Below are positions 35,401 to 48,300 of a stretch of 64,000 bases of DNA, piece after piece. Each line of letters starts with the position of its first letter. Position 1 is the stretch's first letter. The stretch lies in contig JAZAYU010000038.1 of the NCBI GenBank assembly GCA_038501625.1, positions 2,604,001 to 2,668,000 on the forward strand. Reading direction: 5' to 3'. This stretch comes from Corbicula japonica. Its lineage: Eukaryota > Mollusca > Bivalvia > Venerida > Cyrenidae. Made by a program: the position numbers and the translations under genes. The notes below the pieces were generated by a model. That model was not told the origin of the DNA and did no database searches. It worked only from the letters and a program-made list of their open reading frames with translations.

Positions 35401-37095
35401 TAATTATAGTGATCTTTTCTTTTGTTGCAACATTTTGTCAATTATTTTCCCTGCTGTTTAGTCATGATAGTCTTGGACAAAAATCTGGAAAAAGTACATG
35501 TATATTGCTTTGTATAAAATGTCCAATCAATGAAGCAACTTGTTAAAAAATATTTTATAAAACATCATAAACTGACATAGAACATATTAGCACAATGATA
35601 ATAAAATCTTTATAAATAAAATAAAAATGTGGCCTATTTTTGTGGCCTATTTGAGCTTTTCAAAATAAAGTGTGGCCCATCTGACTTGTTTTTGGCCTAT
35701 TGACTGTAATCCATATACCAAATACATGGTATTTGATAGTAAATTTGGTGTGGATAGACTGATAACGATCCCAATCTATCAACCAAAACAATAAACATAA
35801 ACATCATGTTTATGCAGTGTAGACCCAGTGTAGACCCCCTTTTTGGGATGGGGGAGTGAGTAGGACAGGGGCTGCCAGTTTCTTCAATGTTTTTAGAAAA
35901 CAGGATCAGCTTTCAAAGACTGTGGTGTAGATTTGCTCTTGTGTCAGGTGTTTTATAAAAATTATAAAAGAAATCTCGTAGGCCTACCTCGTGTTCAGTT
36001 TTCAGCTATTTCACAATTTCTTCGACTGTCATGGGCTCACATGTTTGAATGACGAACATGACCAGTGACAAAAAACTCTTATACAAATCTGCATTGTGGC
36101 GCTGGCCTACGCTAAGCTCTGTTTCTCACACTGAGTAACTGAACATTGCGAGGTCCATTTCACAATTCAACTTCACATAAAAGTTGGTCTCGCCAGCCTT
36201 ACATATTGTTTTCAAGAAAAACTCCATGCATCATAAAGTCTAAAAACAGCCGATTGCTAGTATTGCTATTGGATACAACGAACGACAACCTACTCTCTAA
36301 CGATTTATTTTTTTTTGCTTTACATAATGCTAGTCCGATAATAATGCTAACGAATAATAAATTTATATTTTTAAATATATTTTGCAATTAGCGATTTATA
36401 AAAATAAGGCCAATAAACAAAATTTGTCAAAACAATACTTTGCCGTAAGTTTTTACCGGTCAGGTTTTTCCCGTGTTTACATTGCCTTATGCTTTGCACA
36501 GCCGGTAACCAGCGCAAAAACGGAAGGACATCGAAAACAACTTGTTAGTGAATGGGCATTCCTGCGACCTTAAGACGAGCTAGAGCTCGATATTAGCTAA
36601 GAAAGTTTGATTTAAGGAATTTTATAACGTCTTGTTGCAAAAGGCTGTACATGTTTATATACAAAAGGTTCTTTCGTATTAACAGTCACAAATTCTGTTT
36701 AGACATAATTTAGACATAATTTATATATTCACAATTCTTTTATAAATAAAACAATGCAATTGTCACGCGGTGTTGACAGCGATAAAACTATTTATAGTAC
36801 TCACACACTTCCGTTTATTGGATGACTAAATGATAAAACTTGACAACATGAATTAACCTGTTGGTTTTCTTATTTACTGTTATCAATCTTTATGATAAAC
36901 TTGCGAAATGGCAAGATAGCAATATATATTATACCGATAGGTTCTCATTTAAGCACAAGTAGTAAACATATTGTACTGCTTGTAGACATAGTTATTAGTT
37001 TATTATATTTATTTTGGATAAATTTTAATAACTTTGGAGTTATATAATTGTTCATACTTTCATTGGAAACGTTAAAATATTTAAGTTCTTTAACA
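32461..37095. other. 4.6-kb intergenic region, scattered repeats, no gene
   Basis: No supportable exon. A ~90-bp segment near 32645-32750 (gtcatgtatttggccaaa, cctactcatgca) recurs at 34718-34810. A foldback lies at 34387-34540. A small gtggcctattt repeat lies at 35628-35700. The 36146-36573 frames overlap on both strands without motifs. Confidence 0.6.
34387..34540. repeat. Foldback repeat with ~29-bp arms
   Basis: gtgtagattcagatcagcca at the left pairs with tgctagctgatctggatcta at the right (about 24 of 29 positions). A second inverted atcctgatcag lies inside. MITE-like, non-coding. Confidence 0.55.
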
Positions 37096-40000
37096 ATGAA
37101 GTCATTATTGCTCTTTGCTATTATACCAATGTTCCTCGATTGGACAACAGCAATCCAATATTGTAAGTATCTTATCTATATTGTTATTCCTCATTACTGA
37201 AACATATTGTATAATAACCGGGATTGCCTTTATCAATGAACAGAAATGTATGTAAATATATCAATTTACTTCAGCGCATCGTCTCATTATCTCGGTTCGA
37301 GTCTAGCTGGTATTCGATTAGCCAGAGGTCAAATTTAAAAAAAACATTGTTAACAACAATTGAGTCTTAAGTGGAGAGGGGTCTGATATGTCAATATAAC
37401 CTCACTAATGACATATTTCACATCACTTGGACGTGCTATCGTTACCCGTTTCGCCGAAAAAATACCCAACAAAAATTACCAAACAAAAGAAAAACAAACA
37501 AAACAAAACTGTCTATTTAGAAAATTATTCTCGCAATCAGAAAGAATACTTTACGGTAAGAACCCCTTTCAATATCCGCTTAGCTCCGTCAGCAATCCTC
37601 ACCTTGTGGGGGGAGAGATCAAGGGTACGAACCCATGACTGGCATACATATAACATCAACACATTTAAAATAAGATAATGATATAACAAGTTTACTTCAT
37701 GCGTAAACGCAATATTCAATTTCACAAAGAAAACTGAGACAGATCTCCGCGCCGAAAACAGAGTTGACCAGTTAAAACATATTTTAATCGACCAATCAAA
37801 CGCTAGATTTAGAGACTGATTCCGGTCTCAGTCTTTTATGTACCTTTAATGGTGGCCATGCAAGTAATATTGAACTTACAGTATACCATTAATTTTTATC
37901 TCAGTTTTTTTATCTTGTCGTTATGGTCGGCACCTAATACCGAGATGACTGTTTAAAATTTATTTCCAAAAAGGGAGTATCTTGACCTAAACCTGATCCA
38001 ACATCATTATTGACTAAAGCAATTTAATCTCCTCAAGTTTAAAACTTGATAAATTTCATTTATATCTCAAGTTGAAAAGTTATACAGACATGTAGATAAC
38101 GCTTAAAATATCTGTTTGAAATATTGCAGATTATACAGTAAACGAAATAAAAAATGCAACTTTTTTTATCACAAAACATAATTTATGTTTAAAGAAATTG
38201 CGTTTGTAATTTCTTTAAGTATATATAAATCAGGTGTTAAGATGCCAAATCAATGTGAGAATATATCTCGATGCGACAGATTAGAGCCCTTTACAACGAA
38301 ATTCGTATTTAAATTCTCAAAACAATGTCCTTGTTATTTTCACACATAGGTTTGTTAAGGTGGCAGTTATAACATTTAAATGTCCATGAGTATTTGAGCA
38401 CTTTAAATAGATATATATGAAAAGAAGTTGGCATACAATATCCCAATATATTTCTGTAACATTTGCAGATTATCTGGACAATTATTGTGGAGGGACACTT
38501 GATATTTCTTGGCAAGATGCCATACGCCTTCAGCTAACACGGAACAGTACGTACAGATCTAACATGGACTGCTCCGTTGTTATAACCACTTCCAGTATGA
38601 CATTTGACAGACTGATGTTGCATTTTACGGTAAGTATGTTAGCTCAGTTGGTTGCGTTGTCGGAATTGCAGGGCTAAGCCCTGTCACCGTAATGGTGCGG
38701 GTTCGCTCCCAGCTAGAGGCAATAATATTTTAGAAGGAAGATTAAACAACAATTAACTAACATGAATTGTCTAACATGTGATTACCACGTCAAACATTTT
38801 ATCGTTTGACATACTAATGATATTTACGACAAGATTACCACTAGAGAAAGGACGATAACTGCTGACCTAGCGCAGATACCATAAGCCACTTCCAGCTTGA
38901 AATATGCTTTGCATATTTTGCATTCGGTGTAATTTTATTTCTTGCTTGAAGAGGATCAAACATAAATTGTTCCATTGATTTAACCCCTTCAAGTTGGCTA
39001 ACACTTAATTCTACGTTTGTCTTCATTTGCATGAACAAATTGAAAGTTGGGACAGAGATAATCACCAAGATAACTAGTGCGTGTTTGTTAAATTTGAAAA
39101 CCTTTTGGAGCATAAGTGAGGTGGTGCACACTAGAACCTGGTATAAACCCCAGATGGCACTCTTATTTCGCTGACGGTTCCAGTAGGGTTCTCTTTATTA
39201 GTTAACTGTTGTATTCTCATGACTATATAACTTATATATTATCAAACAGTACCTAGATATAGAATACAGCTTAAGCTGCACACGTGATTGGCTGGAAGTA
39301 CGAGATGGGAGAACGTCCGCTGCCCCGTATGTTAGTGGTAAGCATATTTAATGTACTAGGTGTATTAAGAAAATAATAATATTGACCTAAAGTGCTCTTC
39401 ATTAATTGCTGATGAGTCATAAGCAGTTGTCAGTGAAAGTATGCATTTATATACGTGACGTCTTGGCGCCACATCGCGGTCGACGTATATTTACGTCGAC
39501 GTCATTGTTGTTATTGTTTTGTAGTACATAATAAACGTAAGGATCGAACCTGAACAAGGCGCTTGTAGTTTTTACCGTTACACTCTACGATAGCAGTAGA
39601 CAAAGAGTACTGAGTAGTATTAACTTAGCACGTGCACCTTGCTGTTGGTTTAGTTTTTTCTTCATTTTCTAGCACATTTGGCACATTTTTGTCAGACAAG
39701 AGAAACATTCAAGGCCACCCAAAGTTGGAATGCCGCTAAACGGAATTACTTTATTTCGGTTTATTAGTGTTTAAAAGATGTGTTAATTGTGCGAATTTAA
39801 GCCAAACGCGAAGAAGAATTGTTGTACGTATGTGTCTTAAGAATGTAAGATTTCGTGATTTTTTTGCAGATCTTACGTGAACAATTTTAGAACATCTGTT
39901 CTAAAATTCTTTTCCGCAAAATCAAATATTAAGTTTTAAACATGACATTAATGATATCACAATGAAAACTTTTCCACAAACTAAACAATTTATTATGTAT

Positions 40001-42329
40001 TCACTGTTTTTTTTTATATTTCATCGCAGGATTTTCAGGAAGGCAGTGTGGTTCATACATCACTAATGCAGTACAAACAACAACCGGTGACAATCTATTC
40101 CTGCGATTTGTGAGCGACTCAACGTGGCAGTCATCAGGGTTCAGTTTGGTTATAACTCAGTATCACACAGGTAATTTTAAAGCCTTTTATTTCATTGAAG
40201 AAAGTTTTGAAATACCTCTCGCTAGCCTACGTTATATATCATTCGAGCCGTCCGATCGGGATCTACACCGGTCGCATATGCGATAAAACCCGTGTTATAT
40301 ATGGTCCAGATATGATATTCGACGCAAAAAGAAATTAACGTAATGAACCTGCATGTAAATCCATATTTTTAATTTTGTCAAAATATATCAAAGCAATTTA
40401 TTAACATTTTGACTAAGAGGATGTTTTGATGAGGAAATACATCTGCATATATTGCTATAAAATGCATGTACGTGTTAAATAAAAAAGACATATATAGTAG
40501 AACACGTACAAAATGTCATTTGTGTGGAACACCGGCTTACTTAAAAAAAACTTGAATACAGCATCAACAGTATATGCAAAGTGACATACTGTGTACATCT
40601 GTATTTATTGACATACCCAGGTGCATTTTGCAGTCTTCTGATTTATTGCAAACCTGTCCGTAAACATAGACGATGAATTCCACTGCGGGAATAAGTCACA
40701 TTGAACAAATATAGTAAGGAAATATTTCAAACCTATTTGTTGACATAAACTAACAAACAGATGTTTTGTCTTTTAAGGCTTTTGTTACTCAGGCGAACAT
40801 GAATGTAGCAACGGTCGCTGCATTCCAAGTGACGTAGTTTGTAATGGATACAATCCCTGTGGTGATTATTCCGATTGTGACGTCATTATAGCAGCTGGTG
40901 CTATTGCTGGAATCGTCATTGGAGGCATCCTCTTCGCTGTTTTTGCGTCGATAGTTGTTATTATCTTTTGCAGAAGAAGACGAAGAGTACGTTCTTTTAT
41001 TTTATAGGCTTTCAAGTTATTTTAAAAGAATTTTCTCTATTAAATGTAAGTGGTATTGAATTGTTGATGAAAGTTGATGTACATTACGATAAAATGTAAC
41101 GTAAAAAAAACTATTTTGCGCAATTTCGTGTCAAAATTTCTTTTGCCAAATTTAAGAATGAATTCCCTAGTATATGTGTGAGTGACATTTCTCTTGTTAG
41201 CAATTCGTGAACAAAACTCCTTGTGTGGAAAGGCATAGAAAGGCAATAAGTACTAAGCGATATGATTTTGTCAAAGTGGTACACTTTTCGAACAAATGCA
41301 ATTTATTCTTCATATGAAGCTGTACAGTTTAATTTGCTAGTAATAATATATTATATGTTTTTATAATCACATCAGTTTTTCAAAAACAAAGTTTATTGAA
41401 AAACTTAATTATCTACAATTTATTATAGGTTCTGTTTTGAAGTTTGGATTCAAGGCAGTTTTTAATTCCAGTTTATTAACCTCATGCTCATATTTAATTT
41501 GTTTATGGAAGTACCTTATAATACGTCATTAGTAAAATCTATTGTTCATAGTTCGACATGTTCAATTTTGGGTCACCGTGATAACGTGTTCGCCACTTAA
41601 AGGCCCTCAATATTTAATTTATTAGAAAAGTTATAATCATACAGGTAATTTAAAACATGTTTTATTAAACATATATTTTTATCTTTTTAAAAAAAAAGTT
41701 TATTATACTTCTAGATGTAGATTGAAGAAAATTCAATACGTCACAAATATAATAAAGATTTATTAGCCAACAATAATTTGATACATACTTTTTAAGCATA
41801 ACTGCAATGCATTTCTTTGCAACTATAATGTACCTTGCTGAACATGGATTCGAATGGTTTTAATCTGAAAACATGAAACTGAAGGTTCCATATTTACCGA
41901 TATAATGATGCACATCATCGTTTGGGATGGACCAATATTGTACTGTTTATTGGTCTAAATATTGAGTTGCGCTCAACCGGGAAAGACGGGAGGCAGTTAT
42001 ATGTATATGCGTTAAACTGGGATGCAGTTATATGTATATGCGTTAAACTTCTTTTACTGTCTATGATTGGGCTCAACCAGACCGAGCCTGTAAAAAATCA
42101 TATTTTCGTGTTCGGTGGCTATACAAGTTCCCTTTTTATCTATTGATGATTTTGATTTTTTTTTAATTTTCAGATGGCGACTCATAAGCATGTCACCGTA
42201 AATGCAACAGTGGGACCTAGTTATGGTACATCAAACTACGGCTACAACCAACCTACACCACAACAGTATCCGGGAGTAGCCCCACCAAACTACCCGACTG
42301 GGCAGCAATATCCACAAAACTATTCATAA
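37096..42329 (+). CDS. CUB-LDLa single-pass membrane protein, complete (paralogue B)
   Basis: Six exons, phases consistent throughout: 37096-37162, 38469-38629, 39250-39337, 40030-40170, 40778-40986 and 42174-42329; 822 nt, 273 residues. Exon 1 is a signal peptide (MKSLLLFAIIPMFLDWTTA). Exons 2-4 encode one CUB domain (about residues 30-150) with four cysteines, spaced 27 and 25, and the WLEVRDG core. Exon 5 encodes an LDLa repeat (C155-C186, six cysteines, ending CGDYSDC), a TM helix (about 188-217) and RRRRR stop-transfer. Exon 6 is a 51-residue Tyr/Pro/Gln-rich tail with PPNY, a possible WW-domain ligand, ending QQYPQNYS. Topology is type I: ligand-binding modules outside, tail in cytosol. 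CUB-LDLa proteins include receptors and immune-type surface proteins; the ligand is unknown. The start is the only ATG giving a signal peptide in phase. Confidence 0.87.
37735..37850. repeat. Diverged relative of the 15.75-kb palindrome
   Basis: ccaatcaaacgctagattta, gagactgattccgg and tctcagtctttt follow the same order as the right arm at 15813-15866. Lies in the first intron of paralogue B. A partial inverted arm precedes it (aaactgagacagatct). Confidence 0.5.
38135..38222. repeat. Foldback fragment related to 53700-53900
   Basis: aatgcaactttttttatcac inverted against gtttaaagaaattgcgtttg, then aatttctttaagtatata. The same boxes occur at 53700-53900. Confidence 0.5.
38635..38725 (+). repeat. 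tRNA-like (SINE-type) sequence just inside intron 2
   Basis: ttagctcagttgg matches an RNA polymerase III A box, and gggttcgctccc is close to a B box, about 55 bases later. The spacer is longer than in a normal tRNA and no clean cloverleaf forms. It starts within five bases of the exon-2 splice donor at 38630. Likely a tRNA-derived SINE head or tRNA pseudogene. Confidence 0.45.
38860..39200 (-). repeat. R1 dispersed repeat copy in intron 2
   Basis: Reverse copy: gtgaggtggtgcacactaga, aacctggtataaaccccaga and gctgacggttccagtagggt align with the reverse copies at 43075 and 10768. It ends about 50 bases before exon 3 of the CUB-LDLa gene. Confidence 0.6.
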
Positions 42330-42846
42330 TAGTTGCAACAAAAGCAGCATAATATTCATAAATATTTTGACCATACGCTAATTAAAATTCGCAATTTAAA
42401 TATGGGTAAAATAATCACGTTTCATGTTTTCCCACAATGTGGTTGCTGACCCTACCATGCAGGAACAATCAGTTGGAATTCCAAAAATCCGATTTGTTGA
42501 AAAGGACCGCGGCAGATGTTCCATGGGCTCCGCCATATTTCCGATTTGGCGACACCAAAAGAAGTTTTTGTAGAATAGCTGTCTTAATCTTATCTTAAGA
42601 TATTGTTCAATTATGAACACTTTATATAATATTTTTACCAATAAGACTAAATACATGCTTATGTTTATTTCCATGAAATGCATAATAAACAGCTTCTGCT
42701 AAACTTTCTGACGTGATTTTTTTCTCAGTACCAGAACTGCATGTACTAATTATTACTTTGCACACCCACAAAACCCTGATTAACTCAATTGTGAGAAAGC
42801 AAACAATTCAAAAAGCAAGCATCAATTATTTATCGTTGGTTTGATG
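42330..42846. other. 3' flank of paralogue B
   Basis: Contains the probable 3' UTR. No coding motif in the reverse frame at 42396-42683. Confidence 0.5.
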
Positions 42847-42850
42847 TTAA

Positions 42851-43052
42851 GGTAGTCTAACTGTAATGCTTTCCCGCGCATAAATTTGCGACGTCGTCAA
42901 ACATCGGCTCGCTTTCGGTGACTTTTGACGCTACTCGTCAGAGCCGATAGTAACCGGAGCGACATCGATTATTGTCGACTGTTCGCGACAGTAAACCGAG
43001 TATTCCCGACATTCGAGAAAAAAGCGCGGGAAATCATTTCAGTTAGACTACC
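42851..43052. repeat. TTAA-flanked MITE (piggyBac-type target)
   Basis: 202-bp GC-rich element with ~27-bp inverted ends (ggtagtctaactgtaatgct at left; the right end pairs with two or three mismatches) flanked by ttaa at 42847-42850 and 43053-43056. Non-coding. The TTAA duplication points to piggyBac, but the ends do not show the usual CCC start, so the class is inferred. Confidence 0.7.
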
Positions 43053-43074
43053 TTAATATACTAACTTTTAAAAT

Positions 43075-43240
43075 ACGTTTAGTTAGTACATTGTTTTGTT
43101 CATATAGACAACATGGGGCAGTTAATTGAGGTTGTTGCACCCTAGAACCTGATTTAAAGCCCACAGTAGCAAACTGCATAATTCGTGTCTGGGCGCAAAT
43201 GTCATCGGTGCCATCTGCGCGAAGTTTCATACCCGCGAAC
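43075..43240 (-). repeat. R1 dispersed repeat fragment
   Basis: Reverse fragment: catggggcagttaattgagg, gcaccctagaacctgattta and cacagtagcaaactgcataa align with the middle of R1. Confidence 0.55.
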
Positions 43241-44349
43241 TATAATGAAACCACATTATAACATGTACCTGATTTAATGCTTTTGATAAGATATGATATA
43301 ACACAACACAATTGGAATATAATACATGCATTTAACCAAATATTTACCATTACTGTTACATTGTATCAGAAAAGTAAGCAAAAACAAAGGTCATACACAT
43401 TAAGGGAAGAAAAACACTGCAAATGGCGAAAACTGGCTAAAGTTTCCATAAATGAGTGAAGGAATTTACTTTGTGTGTGTAACTTCTATGTAAATTTTGT
43501 TCAAATAACCTGAGAATCCAAACATTTATACAAGTCATATTAACTTTCATTGCGCTGCCATCGAGAATAAATGTCAAGTTTTGAAAAGATACAGCGAAAT
43601 GATTTGTCCTTGAAACCGAAAGTAGACAGGATGTAAGTCTTTCTGGAATGTATTACGTTTTATCTCAACAACATATTGCTGTTAGATGTATTGATGAGCT
43701 TTTGCACAACTTCCGTTTGCTTTTATGTTGTTCCTTAAAATAATGAATGGATTCATCTGATTTATTCCTTTTGAGTTTTGTGCTATAATTTTACAATTTA
43801 TGCAATATATTTTTTAGAAGTTTTTGTAAATGTGGTCTTATTTTAATTTTGAAAAGGACTTGCTTAACAAATCTCGTTTTGCATTACCACACCTAATGAG
43901 CATGTTTGCAATACCTTTATTAAATGATGATCACTACAAAATCAGAATATTCCATGTTGTCTTACTATTTCAGATTTTGCGAAAATCAAAACACAGTTGT
44001 CCGGTCGTGTTTCAATTTAACTCGGTTATTTTTATGTAACATAACAGGGGATGGTCAATTATAAGTGTCACACCAATCGGATGTTATTAGGTTAACGGAC
44101 CAGTCGAAACCCAGATTGTCTGACCAGTGTTTGTCTGGTTAAGAATAGGACTTTCTTAATTTTTACAAATATACCTCACAAATATAACAACAAAAGACAT
44201 ACTCAGCTTGTGTAGAAATTTATTTTGGCCAAACGCTCCTGTGACAATTCTTTAATAAAATTTCCAAGAAGAACAATTTGCAATTTTAATAATAAAATTA
44301 AAAAAACCACTGGCCCACATTTTTCTTGAGCTATATGACAGAATAAAAT
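43241..44349. other. Intergenic, no gene seen
   Basis: AT-rich. Short frames at 43277-43459 and 43830-44039 have no domain or splice support. Confidence 0.5.
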
Positions 44350-44872
<523 letters not shown>

Positions 44873-45372
44873 TTTTAATTCATTTTGTTTTTAAATTTTT
44901 AATTACAGTTGACGATTCAATTTAAGCGGAGATTCCTGTTACACTTTTATACACTTACTATTGACTGTTATGTAATCTGTTAATGTTCTACAAGAAAATA
45001 AAAGCTTTAGAAGATAAGGTTGAAAAAAGAAAGTGAAGCATATTGGTTGTGTAAAACTAACATTAAGTGCAGATTATATAATGTATCATTGTTACCTCCA
45101 CGCAGCGATTAGATTGGCATAAGTCCCTTCCTTCACAAGTGACATCACAAAACACGTAATGATTATAAGTTTCACGTGACAATTTCAAAAAGAACATGTA
45201 TTTAAAGTTTCCCAACAAAATTATTATATTTCATAGTTTTAGATATTTGATGAAAACGGAAGCTGGAGAAACGTAATTAATTAAAAAGGACATAATGAAA
45301 TTGAAATGTTCGTGGTGACAGTGGTTACTGTTTTTTTAAGGGGAAGTAACCGCTGCGTGGATTATTGTATCC

Positions 45373-48300
45373 TCATAGTTTATAAGCCTTTAGTGGAAAT
45401 AGGTATTTTCCGGTCTCAGCAGCTTTAATGGACACCTTTGGTGGAAAGACGTTTTCTCTGTATTGACCTTTGACGTTTCCAGCTGGGCTGTAGTTGATTA
45501 CAACATACTTGCCAGCTTTGCCAATGCCGATCTCCGTGGTACCTTTCCAAACTAACGCCGTGAAATGTCCTGAAAGTAAATGTTTATTTATGTTTTGATT
45601 TGATATGCTATCTATGATATGAACCAAAGAAGAAATCGCCAGCTACAGCGGTTAGCAAAGTTACATTTGGCACGCTACCGTTAAAGCTTGTCGCGGCATC
45701 ACCAAAACAGGACACGTTGCTCACACCGATAAACGTGATTTTCATTTAATAACATGAATAACTGATTATTTATTAATGCCACCACCGACTATACTTATTA
45801 TAAAAGCGCTTCAATCTGTGTATTTTAAACGATATCGCCTTTGTTAACCCGAAGCGCCTAGCCTTTCTTCCTCAACGATTGCATTGTAAAGTCATATGAA
45901 TGTAACCCGGCTATGGTTGAGTTAGTACCGCACCTGTACTATCTCGCCATAGAGCTAGCTTTTATGGCGACGTGGTAGAGCGTCGGACTAGCATGCCAGG
46001 GGCCTCGGGTTCAATCCTTGGTTCAGGCGTGGATTTTTCAAAACCCTCGTTACATGAATATTTTGACTCCAACAGCACAGAAATACTTGCACAGCTTATC
46101 TTAAGAGACTATATTTACAGGCAATCTTTAATAAAATAGTAGTTTTAAACTGATATCACACAACTAGTTGCTAGGTTTGATGAACAGAACGGAAAGTAGA
46201 ATCTGAATGCAAATGGGAGGTAAAACCTGAATGCGAATGGAAGGTTGAATCTGAATGCAGTTCTTGGTGTTAATGTAAGGTTTTGAGATCTGTGACATAA
46301 ATTAATTATAATCCTGGACTTGTGACTGTTTTGCAAGATTTCTTTTCGTGATTTTGCAGTTAAAAAAACATTGGATATCTCGTGCTTAAGTCAACTTCTT
46401 GAATGTGAACAAAACTGAAAACATATTTATTTGTTAAATGACAACAGTTCTCACCTGCAGCGTTGCTGAGTGGTTCAGTGTTGTATTCATAACCTTTTGC
46501 CTCTTCGTAAAAGTCATTGACAACTTTGCTACCTGTCAAAAAGAAATATATACATGTAAACTTTAACTTGATCCGCTACGATGAAGTCTTAATCATCTTA
46601 GGAATAATAATTCTGATTGTATTCAGTGTGAAGTATTAATTTAACAGGCGCGGCTACAGTAAAAACGGTCACAATTTATTGGATTAGAAACATATTTTTG
46701 AAATATGACGTCGACGAGCACGCACGTTTTGTTACGAGATGCTGCGTTAAAACGTGCCATTATTCACTTTGTCCTAAATGTGGCTGTTCCAACAGCATGT
46801 GGCTGTTCCAACAGCCATTCGAAAACGCCGTAATATCACGAAATCTACTTTTAATTTCTATATTAATGAGAGCATTTATGTTGCTTTCACATACTTTAAA
46901 CAACCTTGCTGTTTTCAATTCTCAAATAAAAACCGTCACACATCGATGAAATCCTTAAATGAGGCACGCCACGGGAAAAGGTACCTTCGGGCAGTTGACT
47001 TCAATCCTTGAAACGACGTCATAAAGTTGAGCAGACTCCATTAATTGTTATGCAATTCGCGGTGAAAATACCATTTTATTGTCAAAATGTGTAACAAAAT
47101 CGCTGCTTTGTTATGAGAAAATTATAGAACTTTGAAAGTTCTTTCTAAATATAGAAACAATAAAAATGATACAAAAAATGACCGAAGTTACCTTTTCCCG
47201 TGGCGTGCCTCAATGGTATTTATTTAAACTCACTTGACAAATTGTTTGACGAGTAAAATGTGTTGTCTTTAAACAAAACTTGACTTGACTCAAAGTATTT
47301 TTACGAGTTTCTACTGAAGATATATATAATATATGTATGTATAATGACATCGAGGCTGGGGATGGGGGCGTAAGTGAACTTAATTATTTATCTTCATTAA
47401 TTTTTTTATCTTTCTAAATTAATATTACAAAACAGATTTTGGGTTAAATTAATGACCAAAGAAACAGAAAAATCTATATACGATGGTTGTTTATAAACTA
47501 CACAGACAAGTGCTACAGCGTGTTTCCGACCTCGCAAAGTTTGGCTGTATTGCATTTACATAATTTATTGCTAGTCAGGCATAAATAACACGAGGAATCG
47601 CCAGTCTCCATGTCAGCTTCATAAAAGATGAAACGGGAACTTTGAAAGCCACCGAACACGACAAATTATTAATACATTGCCGACTTTGATTGATTCAGCC
47701 TTTATGTACATTAACTGAAATGCATATTGCTGCATACGCCGCATAACTCTATTAAAGTTAGATTGGAAGAGGGTGTACAATATCAAAAATCTGATTGGCT
47801 GAATACGGAAAATTCAATTAATGTAATGGAATGTTTTGAGAACTTTCTGAATACAGGTCTACAACATTACCTGGGTCGGATTCGTACATCATTTGTGCCA
47901 CGCTTTCGCCATATCCATATTGTTTAAGAACATCTCTTGATCTGTGCTGAAGGTCATTAATACTGGCAAGATGGTTAGCCCATTCTTGTGCAAAAGCAGA
48001 TATGTCACTGTTTTCTTTCACCGGCTCAACCTAAAGGTAATGTATTTACTTAAATATTCTCTGCCTAAATGCAAGTTATTTACTAAGAAGTTCACTACCT
48101 AAATGTTATGAAATGAATACGTAGTTCAAAATTTGAATTCAATCCATTCAATAAAGACACATCCTAATAAATGTTGTCCTTTTAAATATGTATTTCAGAT
48201 ATCTAAATGTAATATGTCCGCTATGTAGTTCGTTATATAAATGAAATGTGTTCACTTTATGAAGGATACAAGTACATATTTAACAAATTAATTACGACCA

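Noticed and set aside
32600..36595. Possible 4-kb transposon bounded by atcgagctctagct-like ends
   Set aside because: Only ~15 bases match and the motif is itself nearly palindromic (gagctc); no target duplication found.
32461..37095. Search for a hidden gene in the 4.6-kb gap
   Set aside because: Frames are short, overlap on both strands and lack domains or paired splice sites; only scattered repeats are supported.
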